DNA from: Streptomyces liliiviolaceus
GTDB lineage: Bacteria; Actinomycetota; Actinomycetes; Streptomycetales; Streptomycetaceae
Direction of reading: 5' to 3'
Length of the DNA: 64,000 nucleotides
NCBI RefSeq assembly: GCF_018070025.1
Contig: NZ_JAGPYQ010000001.1
Location: forward strand, 310,001-374,000
Shown: one piece after another, positions 43,362 through 51,771 of the stretch
Position numbering within the stretch: the first letter of the stretch is position 1
How the letters are laid out: the number at the start of each line of letters is the position of its first letter
Notes under the pieces: model-generated
Seen by the model: the letters and a program-made list of their open reading frames with translations, nothing else
The model's database searches: none
What the model was told of the DNA's origin: nothing
Program-made: the position numbers and the translations under genes

Positions 43362-44300
43362 TCAGACGGCGACGGGCTCGCCCGCGGCGGCGGCGATCTC
43401 GGCCTCGGCGACGACGCCCGAGACGCGGCGCAGCTTCTTCATCGGGCCCAGCTCGGACTCGTAGACCTTCTTGACGCCGTCGCCGAGGGAGGCCTCGATG
43501 GTGCGGATGTCGCGCACCAGGCGGGTCAGGCCCTGCGGCTCGACGGAGGCGGCCTGGTCGGAGCCCCACATCGCGCGGTCGAGGGTGATGTGGCGCTCGA
43601 CGAAGGTGGCGCCGAGGGCGACCGCGGCGAGCGTGGTCTGCAGGCCCGTCTCGTGACCGGAGTAGCCGATCGGGACGTTCGGGTACTCGGCCTGGAGGGT
43701 GTTGATGACGCGGAGGTTGAGCTCCTCGGCGACGGACGGGTACGTCGACGTGGCGTGGCACATCAGGATGTTGTCGCTGCCGAGGACCTCGACCGCGTGG
43801 CGGATCTGCTTCGGCGTCGACATGCCGGTGGAGAGGATGACCGTGCGGCCGGTGGCGCGCAGCGCGCGCAGCAGCTCGTCGTCGGTCAGGGAGGCGGAGG
43901 CGACCTTGTGGGCCGGGACGTCGAACTTCTCCAGGAAGGCGACGGCCTCGGTGTCCCACGGGGAGGCGAACCAGGCGATGTTCTTCGACTTGGAGTACTC
44001 GTCGATCTGGCGGTACTCGTCCTCGCCGAACTCCACGCGGTGGCGGTAGTCGATGTAGGTCATCCGGCCCCAGGGGGTGTCGCGCTCGATGTCCCACTGG
44101 TCGCGCGGGGTGCAGATCTCGGGGGTGCGCTTCTGGAACTTCACGGCGTCGCAGCCGGCTTCGGCGGCCGCGTCGATCAGCTTGAACGCGTTCTCCAGGT
44201 CGCCGTTGTGGTTGATGCCGATCTCACCGACGACGTAGACGGGGTGGCCGGGTCCTGCGGTCTTGGAACCGAAGGTGCGCAGACGGGAGTTGGAGCTCAT
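43362..44300 (-). CDS. NeuB-type nonulosonic acid (9-phosphate) synthase lacking the SAF domain
   Basis: 312 residues from ATG 44300. TIM-barrel synthase that joins phosphoenolpyruvate to a hexose-type acceptor. Motifs: VGEIGINHNGDLENAFKLID at residue 23, AVKFQKRTPE near 52, and the metal/acceptor region near GYSGHETGLQTT and FVERHITLDRAMWGSD. Typical NeuB is about 340-350 residues with a C-terminal antifreeze-like SAF domain; here the chain ends soon after the barrel. Longer upstream reading is shadow. The fused cytidylyltransferase/phosphatase gene directly upstream suggests the product is a 9-phosphate, as for Kdn. Exact sugar inferred. Confidence 0.88.
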   Translation of the reverse strand: MSSNSRLRTFGSKTAGPGHPVYVVGEIGINHNGDLENAFKLIDAAAEAGCDAVKFQKRTPEICTPRDQWDIERDTPWGRMTYIDYRHRVEFGEDEYRQIDEYSKSKNIAWFASPWDTEAVAFLEKFDVPAHKVASASLTDDELLRALRATGRTVILSTGMSTPKQIRHAVEVLGSDNILMCHATSTYPSVAEELNLRVINTLQAEYPNVPIGYSGHETGLQTTLAAVALGATFVERHITLDRAMWGSDQAASVEPQGLTRLVRDIRTIEASLGDGVKKVYESELGPMKKLRRVSGVVAEAEIAAAAGEPVAV

Positions 44301-44314
44301 GGTGAGGAAGTTCC

Positions 44315-45613
44315 TTACTTGTCGAGGGAATCGAGAGAGGGGCCGAGGATCCAGCTGGCGATCTCCCGGATCGCGCCGTCGCCACCGGGGACGGTGGTGA
44401 CCGCGCGTGCGGCGCCGCGTACGACGTCGTGGGCGCTCGCGACCGCCACGGGCCAGCCGACGAGGGCGAAGCACGGGAGGTCGTTGACGTCGTTGCCGAC
44501 GTAGAGCACGCGCTCGGGCGCGATGCCCTGTTCCTCGCACCACTGCTTCAGTGCGAGATCTTTCCGGTCGATGCCGTGCAGCACGGGGATCTTGAGCTTG
44601 CGTGCGCGGGCGGCGACGACCGGGTTCTGTTCCGTGGAAAGGATCAGCATCGACAGGCCGCTCCTGCGGAGGGCCGCGATACCGAGTCCGTCCCCGCGGT
44701 GCACGGAGACGAACTCCTTTCCGTCGGAGTCGATCAGCACCCTGTCGTCGGTCTGGGTGCCGTCGAAGTCGAGGACGACCGCGTCGATGTCCTGCGCGGT
44801 CGGGAGGGCGCCGGGCCGGTGCGCGTCGAAGAGCGGCGCGAGGGCACGGGCGCGGGCGAGGTCGTGCGGGTCGTCGATCTCCAGGACCCGCGCGGGGTCG
44901 GTGCGCACGAGTTCCGTCCGCCCGAAGAAGCGGTGCCTGTGCTCGCGCAGTCCGGCCGCGTTCATGCAGTACGCGGCGCCGGTCTCCAGGAGGTCCTGGG
45001 GCCGGTCCTGGCGGCGCGGCCGGAAGGACTTGTCGTGGTTGACGCCGTAACCGCCGTCGGTGGCGGTGGTGTTGGCGACCGTGGTGCCGCCGCCGACGGA
45101 CCGGGTCAGTCCGGTGTCGACCGCGGCCGGGTCGTCGTCGGCGTCCCGCCAGATGAACCCGTGGAAGGGCGCCACGGTCAGTGCGGTGTCCGCGCCGTTC
45201 TCCACGACCGCGCCGGCCACTCCGTCGATGTCCTCGCGGATGATGAAGGGGCTGGTGCACTGCACGAGGAGTACGGCGTCCACGCCGGCGCCGTGCAGGG
45301 CCTCGTGGGCGTCCATGGCGTGCAGGACGGCCGCCTCGGAGGTCGCGGTGTCGCCGGCGATGGCGGCGGGCCGCAGTACGACCTCGGCGCCCGCCTCGCG
45401 GGCGGCGGAGGCGATCGCCTGGTCGTCGGTGGAGACCACGACGTCCGTCACCAGCCGGGCCGCGCGGCACTCGCGCACCGCGCGGGCGACCAGCGGCACA
45501 CCGCCGACGGGCAGCAGGTTCTTGGCGGGAACACCCTTGGACCCGCCCCGGGCCGGGATCACCGCGAGCACACGCGGCACGGACTTCAACCGCCCGGCTT
45601 CGGACTTGGTCAT
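44315..45613 (-). CDS. Fusion of CMP-nonulosonate cytidylyltransferase and HAD phosphatase
   Basis: 432 residues, two enzymes in one chain. Residues 13-235: NeuA-type cytidylyltransferase with VLAVIPARGGSKGVPAKNL (CTP loop), STDDQAIAS and LLVQCTSPFI. Residues 270-432: KdsC-like HAD phosphatase with VVLDFDGTQTDDRVLI (nucleophile Asp), LILSTEQNP and YVGNDVNDLPCF. In Bacteroides, Kdn production uses separate Kdn-9-P synthase, Kdn-9-P phosphatase and CMP-Kdn synthetase; here the last two are joined. So dephosphorylation and activation of the sugar are coupled. It precedes neuB by 14 bp on the same strand. Confidence 0.88.
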   Translation of the reverse strand: MTKSEAGRLKSVPRVLAVIPARGGSKGVPAKNLLPVGGVPLVARAVRECRAARLVTDVVVSTDDQAIASAAREAGAEVVLRPAAIAGDTATSEAAVLHAMDAHEALHGAGVDAVLLVQCTSPFIIREDIDGVAGAVVENGADTALTVAPFHGFIWRDADDDPAAVDTGLTRSVGGGTTVANTTATDGGYGVNHDKSFRPRRQDRPQDLLETGAAYCMNAAGLREHRHRFFGRTELVRTDPARVLEIDDPHDLARARALAPLFDAHRPGALPTAQDIDAVVLDFDGTQTDDRVLIDSDGKEFVSVHRGDGLGIAALRRSGLSMLILSTEQNPVVAARARKLKIPVLHGIDRKDLALKQWCEEQGIAPERVLYVGNDVNDLPCFALVGWPVAVASAHDVVRGAARAVTTVPGGDGAIREIASWILGPSLDSLDK

Positions 45614-45654
45614 GACCTGTACTCCTTGATCGACGATCGCGTGGAGCCCCGATA

Positions 45655-45690
45655 GGGGCGCGGGGAACTGCGCGCCCAGCCACGACGGAC
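45655..45690. repeat. Single inverted intergenic repeat copy
   Basis: GGGGCGCGGGGAA at 45655-45667 followed by the CTGCGCGCCCAGCC shoulder, between the neuA fusion gene and the glycosyltransferase-like gene. Confidence 0.8.
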
Positions 45691-45728
45691 CCGCGGCTTC
45701 AAACCGGCCCCCGCCGCGGAGCGGAACG

Positions 45729-47108
45729 TCACAGCTCCCCCATCCGCCGGATGACCGGAGCCACCCGCTGCACCCCGTGCCGGTACGCGCCGCGCGCAGC
45801 GCGCCGCACGATCTGCCGCACGGCCCCCGGCTCCCGGTCGGCGTCGGGCGCGCCGGGCAGCGGACTGCCGTCCGGCGCGAGGTGGTGGCGGGCGAGGATG
45901 CCGGGCAGGTAACCGGGCGCGGTGACGGGCGTGTAGTAGGGGGCGAGGGCGGGCAGCGTGCCCCCGGCGAGCAGCCCGGCGATCCGCTCGCGGGCCGTGT
46001 CGAAGGCCGTCTCGTACGAGCCGCCCTCGGCCGCGGAACTCCCGGCGGTGGAACCGGTGTCGGACCCCCCGGCGGCGACGCCCTGGCGGGCGACCCACCG
46101 TTCGTCGGGCGACGGGACGTGCCCGTCGTCCAGCTGGTCCCAGGAGGCGAGGCAGCCGGAGCCCACGAAGTGGTGGTTGCCGAGCGACTCGCGCACCCCG
46201 AGGTCGGTGAGGACCACGGTGGGGATCCGCCGGTGCAGCGATTCGAGGGCCGCCGTGGAACTGACGGTGACCAGCAGGTCCGTACGGTCGAGGACCTCGC
46301 CCATGTGCCCGTACACGAGGCGGAGGTTGGCGGGCAGGCCGCCGGGGATCCGCTCCGCGAGGCGCTGGTAGGGCTGCTCCTCGATGTGGGTGGTGTGCTC
46401 GCCCGGCTTGGACCGCAGCTTCAGCAGGACCTCGCGGTCCGGGTGCAGCCTGGCGTGCTGGACGAGCCGGTTCAGCAGGTACGTACGGTCCTTGCGGCTC
46501 TCCGGGACGGAGGGCTGCGCGGCGAAGACGACCGTGTAGGGGTCGTGCTTCTCGTACGGGTCGCCGCCGAGGAACGGCAGGGCGACCTCGGTCACCGAGG
46601 AGGCGTCGGCGCCCACTCCCTCGTACACGGCGGTGAAACGGTCCGCGTCCTGGCGGGAGTTGGCGAGGACGAGGTCCGCGCCGTGCCGCAGGAGCAGTCC
46701 GTCGGCGAGCTTCTCGTAGACGACGCCGACATAGCCGGTGACGACCACGGGCCGCTTCGTGCTGCCCGTCGCCGCGCGCTCCCGCCACTGGTGGGAGAGC
46801 CCGTGGAGCATCGCCTGGACGCCGCCCCCGACGAGGGACAGCACGAGGACGTCGTACGCGGCCTCCTCGCGGGCCATCTCCCGGAGGAACTCCACGGAGG
46901 TGACCTCCCGGAGGGAGTCGGCGCGCACGCCGACCTCTTCGAGCTGTCGGGCGGTGGGGGTCGCACGGCCCCTCAGGAGGTAGCCGTCGAGCCTGATGTC
47001 CGAATCGGCCGGTGCGATACGGTTCGCGGTGAGCGCGCCCCATTTCCACCGGGTGTCGGAATCGGCGAGGACGGCCACTCGCAGGGACTTCGTGGTACTT
47101 GCTGGCAC
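45729..47108 (-). CDS. Putative glycosyltransferase (DUF6716 type)
   Basis: 459 residues. The N terminus LRVAVLADSDTRWKWGALTA and mid-chain VLKLRSKPGEHTTHIEEQPY, followed by VYGHMGEVLDRTDLLVTVSS, form the two Rossmann-like halves of a GT-B-like protein; the DLLVTVSSTAALESL stretch is the donor-binding site as in CDP-glycerol and polysialyl families. I place it near DUF6716 putative glycosyltransferases by overall pattern. About residues 340-365 form a Ser/Gly/Ala-rich insertion. It starts on the far side of the minus-strand block and is divergent from the GT2 gene at 47307. Substrate unknown; likely part of the glycopolymer pathway. Confidence 0.75.
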   Translation of the reverse strand: MPASTTKSLRVAVLADSDTRWKWGALTANRIAPADSDIRLDGYLLRGRATPTARQLEEVGVRADSLREVTSVEFLREMAREEAAYDVLVLSLVGGGVQAMLHGLSHQWRERAATGSTKRPVVVTGYVGVVYEKLADGLLLRHGADLVLANSRQDADRFTAVYEGVGADASSVTEVALPFLGGDPYEKHDPYTVVFAAQPSVPESRKDRTYLLNRLVQHARLHPDREVLLKLRSKPGEHTTHIEEQPYQRLAERIPGGLPANLRLVYGHMGEVLDRTDLLVTVSSTAALESLHRRIPTVVLTDLGVRESLGNHHFVGSGCLASWDQLDDGHVPSPDERWVARQGVAAGGSDTGSTAGSSAAEGGSYETAFDTARERIAGLLAGGTLPALAPYYTPVTAPGYLPGILARHHLAPDGSPLPGAPDADREPGAVRQIVRRAARGAYRHGVQRVAPVIRRMGEL

Positions 47109-47306
47109 ACCGAAGACGCTAGGAAGCGATTCCGATCACCGGCCCAACCGAAATACAACAAAGGGTTAACAGCACACCGCCGAATGGCGATGCGGCCCCG
47201 GATCCGCCCGCAATAAGGCCCGGTTCACCATTCCGCCACGTGTCGTTCACCTGACATCTCACCGGCGGTCAAGACGAATGCCGGGCCGCCGCCTAACGTC
47301 ACGTGG

Positions 47307-48284
47307 GTGGTCAAGCTCTCCGTCATCGTGCCGTTCTACAACGTGCAGCAATATGCGCCCGACACCCTGAAGAGTCTGCGTGCGAACGCACGCGACGACT
47401 TCGAGTTCATTCTCGTCGACGACTGCTCCCGCGACGAGACGCCGGACATCCTCGCGCGCGCGGAGCGCGAGCTCCCGGGCGCGGTGCATGTCAGACACGA
47501 GCAGAACGGAGGACTGGCCACCGCGCGCAACACCGGCATCGACGCGGCACAGGGCGAGTACCTCACGTTCCTCGACGGGGACGACTGGCTCGCCCCCGGC
47601 TATTACGAGCAACTGCTCGCCTCCATCGAGGAGTTGGGCTGCGACTTCGTGCGCACGGACCATGTCCAGTGCACCGCGCGGGCCCGCACCATCCACCGTG
47701 TGCCGTACGGCAGGCGCGGTGTCGTCCTCGATCCGCGCGAGGCGATCCTGCCCGCCGACCGCTCCACCTCCGTCGACTACGCGTACGCGTGGGCCGGCAT
47801 CTACCACCGCAGACTGGCCGACCGGGGCCTGCTGCACTTCACCGACGGGCTGCGCACGGCCGAGGACCGGCCGTGGATCTGGAAGCTGCACCGGGAGGCG
47901 GAATCGTTCGCCACGGTGGGCCTGCTCGGGGTGTTCTACCGTCGCGGTGTCGCCTCCTCACTGACGCAGATCGGTGACGTACGGCAGTTGGATTTCATTC
48001 GCGCGTTCGACCAGGTGGTAAGCGAAACGGCGCAGGACCGGGACGCGGATAAACTCCTGCCGAAGGCCGTGCGGACCTACTGTGCGATTATTTCCCATCA
48101 CCTGGGATCCATCGAAAGGTTCGAGCCGCCCGTGGCACGAAAACTGAAGTCGATGAGTGCCGTCGCATTGCGGCGTATGCCGCAGGACGTCCTCGATGAC
48201 GCCCTCGACTCCATGGACATACAGCGCGCGACGCGACTGCGTCGGCTGCGTCGCCGGCCGGCGGCCGCGGGGGTGTCCGCGTGA
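47307..48284 (+). CDS. Family 2 glycosyltransferase
   Basis: 325 residues from GTG 47307. GT-A core: LSVIVPFYNVQQYAPDTLKS at the N terminus, the EFILVDDCSRDETPDIL donor stretch, GGLATARNTGID, and the DXD-type motif FLDGDDW near residue 90. No membrane segment, so a cytoplasmic enzyme adding a sugar to a lipid-linked or protein-linked acceptor. A basic C terminus (RLRRLRRRPA) may bind the membrane. The following gene overlaps it by 4 bp. No ribosome site precedes the GTG, so the message may be leaderless. First gene of the plus-strand half of the cluster. Confidence 0.9.
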   Translation: MVKLSVIVPFYNVQQYAPDTLKSLRANARDDFEFILVDDCSRDETPDILARAERELPGAVHVRHEQNGGLATARNTGIDAAQGEYLTFLDGDDWLAPGYYEQLLASIEELGCDFVRTDHVQCTARARTIHRVPYGRRGVVLDPREAILPADRSTSVDYAYAWAGIYHRRLADRGLLHFTDGLRTAEDRPWIWKLHREAESFATVGLLGVFYRRGVASSLTQIGDVRQLDFIRAFDQVVSETAQDRDADKLLPKAVRTYCAIISHHLGSIERFEPPVARKLKSMSAVALRRMPQDVLDDALDSMDIQRATRLRRLRRRPAAAGVSA

Positions 48285-49615
48285 GGACCCAGATCTTCAT
48301 GGCGTCGACGCTGTACGGCACGGCGACGCTCGCCGCGGCCGTCGACGCCGGCTGCTTCCGTCCCGCGGACCGGCGCGTCCTGCTGGTCTCCAACAACGCG
48401 GCGACCCCGGAGACGACACCCGGCGTCGACGAGATGCCCGGCTTCACGCAGTTGCGCGGCCGCTTCGACGACGTGATCTCGTGGAACGAGACCATCTCCC
48501 CGTTCCACCCGGGCGGTTGGGCCCCGCGGCCCGACGACGTACCGCTGTGGGAGCGGCATCTGCGGCTCGCCTGGGGGCTCGGCGACGACGACGTCGAGCT
48601 GGTCGTCGAGTCGATCCAGGTGAACCCGGCGCTCGGCCTCACCCAGATCTTCACCGGCGCCCCCGTCACCGTGTACGCCGACGGCCTGATGAGCTACGGC
48701 CCGACCCGCAGCAAGATCGACCCGCTGGTCGGCACGCGGATCGACCGGCTCCTCCACCTCGACCTGGTGCCGGGCCTCACTCCCCTGCTCCTCACGGAGT
48801 TCGGCGTCGGACCGGAGATCGTGCCGACCGAGGTCTTCACCGAGGTCCTGACCGAACTCGTCAAGACGGGCGACGAGTTGCCCGCCATCGACGAACCGGC
48901 GCTGCTGCTCGGCCAGTACCTCTCCGCCCTCGGCATCCTCACCGCCGAGGAGGAGGAGGACCTGCACGTACGGATGCTCAAGGGCGCCGTCGCACTCGGG
49001 CACGCCCGGATCGTGTTCAAGCCGCACCCCAGCGCGCCGGCCCGCTGGTCGCGCGCCCTGGAGAAGGAGGCCGAGCGGATCGGCGCCGACCTCACGGTGC
49101 TCGACACCCCGGTCCTCGCCGAGGTGCTCTACCAGCGGATGCGTCCCGCGCTGGTCGTGGGCTGCTTCTCCACCGCCCTGCTCACGGCCTCCGCGCTGTA
49201 CGGCCTCCCGGTCGCCCGCATCGGTACCGAACCCCTCCTGGAACGCCTCACCCCGTACGAGAACAGCAACCGCGTCCCCGTCACGATCGTGGACGCGCTG
49301 CTGCCGGAGCTGACGGACGGCGCGGCGGTCACCGAGCAGCGCCGAGGCATGACCGCCGAGGAACTGTCCGAGCTGGTACGGGCCGTGGGCTTCGCCATGC
49401 AGCCCAAGATCTACCCGGACACCCGGCCGGGCGCCGAGCAGTATCTGACGCGGCGTCTGAACGACCACACCTGGCGGTACTTCAAGCGGCGACGGCTGAC
49501 CTCGCTGGGGCTGCCCGGCGCGGTCCCGGCGCAGCTCGCCTTCATCCCGCGCAACGCGACGGTCCGTCGAGTGGCCAAGCGCGCCCGATCCCTGAAGAGG
49601 GCCACTCTCGGATGA
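48281..49615 (+). CDS. Polysialyltransferase-family glycosyltransferase
   Basis: 444 residues from GTG 48281. The opening TQIFMASTLYGTATLAAAVD and the later HARIVFKPHPSAPARW and LVVGCFSTALLTASALYGLP are the conserved sites of the bacterial polysialyltransferase family (His-Pro and Ser/Thr motifs). So it probably polymerises or caps the nonulosonic-acid chain from the CMP-sugar produced by the NeuA-HAD fusion. It overlaps the GT2 and acyltransferase genes at both ends by 4 bp, so the three are one coupled unit. Confidence 0.87.
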   Translation: MRTQIFMASTLYGTATLAAAVDAGCFRPADRRVLLVSNNAATPETTPGVDEMPGFTQLRGRFDDVISWNETISPFHPGGWAPRPDDVPLWERHLRLAWGLGDDDVELVVESIQVNPALGLTQIFTGAPVTVYADGLMSYGPTRSKIDPLVGTRIDRLLHLDLVPGLTPLLLTEFGVGPEIVPTEVFTEVLTELVKTGDELPAIDEPALLLGQYLSALGILTAEEEEDLHVRMLKGAVALGHARIVFKPHPSAPARWSRALEKEAERIGADLTVLDTPVLAEVLYQRMRPALVVGCFSTALLTASALYGLPVARIGTEPLLERLTPYENSNRVPVTIVDALLPELTDGAAVTEQRRGMTAEELSELVRAVGFAMQPKIYPDTRPGAEQYLTRRLNDHTWRYFKRRRLTSLGLPGAVPAQLAFIPRNATVRRVAKRARSLKRATLG

Positions 49616-50793
49616 GCACCGTGGAATCCTCGCCCGCCCCGACGTCCTCTCCGGGGGCGGGCTCCTCTCCCGGGGCCGGTCCCTCCACCGAGGCGGGCGA
49701 CAGCTCCTCCGTCCCTCCCCGGATAGTTCCCAGGAAGCACGCCCCGCGGCTGCGCGCGCTGGACGGGCTTCGGCTGATCGCCGCCCTGATGGTCGCCGCG
49801 TACCACTACGGCGGCCGGGACGGCGAGGTGACACAGGCATGGGGCACCTCGCCGCAGCTCCAGTTCCCCACGCTCCACACCTGGTTCGCGTACGGCTGCC
49901 TGGGCGTGCAGATCTTCTTCGTGATCAGCGGCTTCGTGATCTGCATGAGCGGCTGGGGACGGAGCCTGCGCTCGTTCTTCGCCTCGCGGGTCTCCCGGCT
50001 GATGCCCGCGTACTGGGCGGCGATCGTGATCGTCACGGCCGTCTTCGCGCTGCCGGTGGTCGCGTACCACGCCGTCTCGCCCAGTGACGCGCTGCTGAAC
50101 CTGACGCTCATGCAGCAACCGCTGGGCGCCGACCGGGTGCTCGGCGTCTGCTGGACGCTCTGGGCCGAGGTCCGCTTCTACGCGCTGTTCGCCCTCTGCG
50201 TGGTCCTGCCCGGGGCGACCCGGCAGCGCGTGATCCTGTTCTGCGCGAGCTGGACCCTGGCCGCGGCGATCGCCCAGGCGGCGCACGAGCCGCTGCTCGA
50301 TCTGATCCTGATGCCCGAGTACGCACCGTTCTTCATCGGCGGCATCGGCCTGTACCTCGTCCACCGCGACCGGCGCGACGCGTACGCCTGGGGCATCGTG
50401 ATCGTGAGCTGGCTGATCGGCCAGCACTACGCGGTGGCGGGGCTGTGGCACGCGCCCGACCCGCGGTTCTTCTCCGACCGCAGCTCGACCGGGATCATCC
50501 TCGTCGTCACCCTGGGCTTCGTGGCGGTCGGCGCGGTCGCGCTGGGCTGGCTGAACCGGGCGAACTGGCCGTGGCTGACGGTGGCCGGGGCGCTGACCTA
50601 CCCCTTCTACCTGGTCCACGAGCACCTGGGCTGGGTCGCCATCAAGGCCTACCACCAGGGCCTGGGCCTTCCGTCGTACGCGACGGCGCTGCTGACGGTC
50701 GCGACGATGCTGACGCTGGCCTGGCTGCTGACCCGCTATGTCGAGGACCGGTTGACCCCGCGGCTGCGCTCGGCGCTGTCGAAGCCGCGCTGA
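49612..50793 (+). CDS. OafA-type acyltransferase 3 membrane protein
   Basis: 393 residues, about ten membrane helices. The family's catalytic region is in RALDGLRLIAALMVAAYHYG, with the conserved His near residue 64, and the FFVISGFVICMSGWGRSLRS stretch with the helix-2 Arg. The first 40 residues are Ser/Pro/Gly-rich and cytoplasmic. Such proteins O-acetylate extracytoplasmic polymers. In this position it most likely acetylates the cell-wall glycopolymer made by the upstream genes. The 3' end overlaps by 58 bp the stop end of a convergent small gene. Confidence 0.88.
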   Translation: MSTVESSPAPTSSPGAGSSPGAGPSTEAGDSSSVPPRIVPRKHAPRLRALDGLRLIAALMVAAYHYGGRDGEVTQAWGTSPQLQFPTLHTWFAYGCLGVQIFFVISGFVICMSGWGRSLRSFFASRVSRLMPAYWAAIVIVTAVFALPVVAYHAVSPSDALLNLTLMQQPLGADRVLGVCWTLWAEVRFYALFALCVVLPGATRQRVILFCASWTLAAAIAQAAHEPLLDLILMPEYAPFFIGGIGLYLVHRDRRDAYAWGIVIVSWLIGQHYAVAGLWHAPDPRFFSDRSSTGIILVVTLGFVAVGAVALGWLNRANWPWLTVAGALTYPFYLVHEHLGWVAIKAYHQGLGLPSYATALLTVATMLTLAWLLTRYVEDRLTPRLRSALSKPR

Positions 50794-51050
50794 ACGTCCT
50801 GGAGGATCTCGCCGAGCGCGTCGCCGGCCTCGTCGACGAGGTCGGCGAGTTCGGACATCCGGCGGGCGAGTTCGGCACGGACGGCGGGGTCGGGGACGAA
50901 GTCGGCGAGCGAGGCGCCCGCGTCGGGCCCGTCCGCCGGTTCCGCCCCCTCGGCCGGCTTCTGCGCTTCGGCCGGTTCCGCCCCGTCGGCGGATGCCGCA
51001 CCGCCGACCGGTTCCGGGTCGGGGCGGCCGTGCGTCTCAGGCTTTTCCAC
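50736..51050 (-). CDS. Small acidic protein coupled to the TetR gene
   Basis: 104 residues. The start at 51050 overlaps the end of the tetR gene by 14 bp. The first 50 residues are an acidic Ala/Glu/Pro repeat (AEAQKPAEGAEPADG-like); the second half holds a predicted helix (RRMSELADLVDEAGDALGE). No known domain. Its 3' end is antisense to the end of the acyltransferase gene. It may be a real small protein of the operon or a chance frame; codon bias supports it moderately. Confidence 0.5.
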   Translation of the reverse strand: MEKPETHGRPDPEPVGGAASADGAEPAEAQKPAEGAEPADGPDAGASLADFVPDPAVRAELARRMSELADLVDEAGDALGEILQDVQRGFDSAERSRGVNRSST

Positions 51051-51678
51051 AGCGTGCCTCGATCCCGGCCAGCAGCAGCATGAGCCCTTCCTCGAATCCC
51101 TCGTCGTACCCCTCGAAGATCACCGAGCCCGCCGCCGCCGACAGGGGATGGTCGGCGAGCATCTCGGCGCGCGCGTCCACGTCGTAGCCCTCGCGGCGCT
51201 CCCCCGGCAGGGGATACACGCCCTGCTCCTCGGTGACGAAGCCCAGCGTGTACAGGTACGCGGTGGTGAAGGCGCGTACCCCCTGCCTCAGGGTGAACCC
51301 GGCGTCCACGAAGGCGCGCAGGTTCTCCTCCATCTGGGCGGCGTGCTCGGTGCCGGTGAAGCGTGAGCCGCTGAAGACCTTGGCCCCGTCGCGGTAGCTG
51401 AGCAGCGCGGCACGCAGTCCCCGGTTCGCGGCGAGCAGCCGCTCGCGCCAGTCCGTGCCCGGCGCGATCGGGGTACTGGCGATCATCCGCCGGTACATCT
51501 CCGTCGCCATCTCGTCCAGCAGGGCCTGCTTGTCCTTGAAGTGCCAGTAGAGGGCGGGCGCCTTGACGTCCAGCTCCTTGGCGATGACGCGGAGGCTGAG
51601 GCCGTTGAGCCCGACCTCGTTCAGCAGACGCAGGGCCGTGTCGGCCACCAGCGCTCGGTCGATCTTCCCTACAGCCAC
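51037..51678 (-). CDS. TetR-family repressor
   Basis: 213 residues. Helix-turn-helix at about 20-62: LVADTALRLLNEVGLNGLSL, RVIAKELDVKAPALYWHFKD and the following KQALLDEMA. The C-terminal part belongs to the TetR_C class of tetracycline-repressor relatives (FTTAYLYTLGFVTEEQGVYP). It is divergent from an FAD monooxygenase gene. Two identical-type palindromes, CTTAACGNCGTTAAG, lie between them; the repressor very probably binds there and controls both genes. The inducer may be a substrate of the monooxygenase, typically an aromatic polyketide or an antibiotic. Confidence 0.9.
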   Translation of the reverse strand: MAVGKIDRALVADTALRLLNEVGLNGLSLRVIAKELDVKAPALYWHFKDKQALLDEMATEMYRRMIASTPIAPGTDWRERLLAANRGLRAALLSYRDGAKVFSGSRFTGTEHAAQMEENLRAFVDAGFTLRQGVRAFTTAYLYTLGFVTEEQGVYPLPGERREGYDVDARAEMLADHPLSAAAGSVIFEGYDEGFEEGLMLLLAGIEARCGKA

Positions 51679-51705
51679 GCTCGCACCCTATCCGGAGGTC
51701 TCCGC

Positions 51706-51735
51706 TTGACAGCTTAACGCCGTTAAGTGCATCCT
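51706..51735 (+). promoter_or_regulatory. Promoter of the monooxygenase gene
   Basis: TTGACA at 51706-51711 and CATCCT at 51730-51735 with 18 bp between. The first operator (51713-51727) lies exactly in the spacer. Confidence 0.5.
51713..51727. promoter_or_regulatory. TetR operator 1
   Basis: CTTAACGCCGTTAAG, a perfect dyad around one central base, within the promoter spacer of the monooxygenase gene. Confidence 0.85.
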
Positions 51736-51747
51736 CGACGCATGGAA

Positions 51748-51762
51748 CTTAACGACGTTAAG
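51748..51762. promoter_or_regulatory. TetR operator 2
   Basis: CTTAACGACGTTAAG, identical to operator 1 except for the central base. It overlaps the first part of the ribosome site AAGGAG (51760-51765). Centre-to-centre distance 35 bp. Confidence 0.85.
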
Positions 51763-51771
51763 GAGATCCCC

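Noticed and set aside
43362..45683. Single long frame joining neuB to sequence upstream
   Set aside because: The upstream part is antisense-like noise in the neuA fusion gene; NeuB similarity begins at the ATG at 44300.
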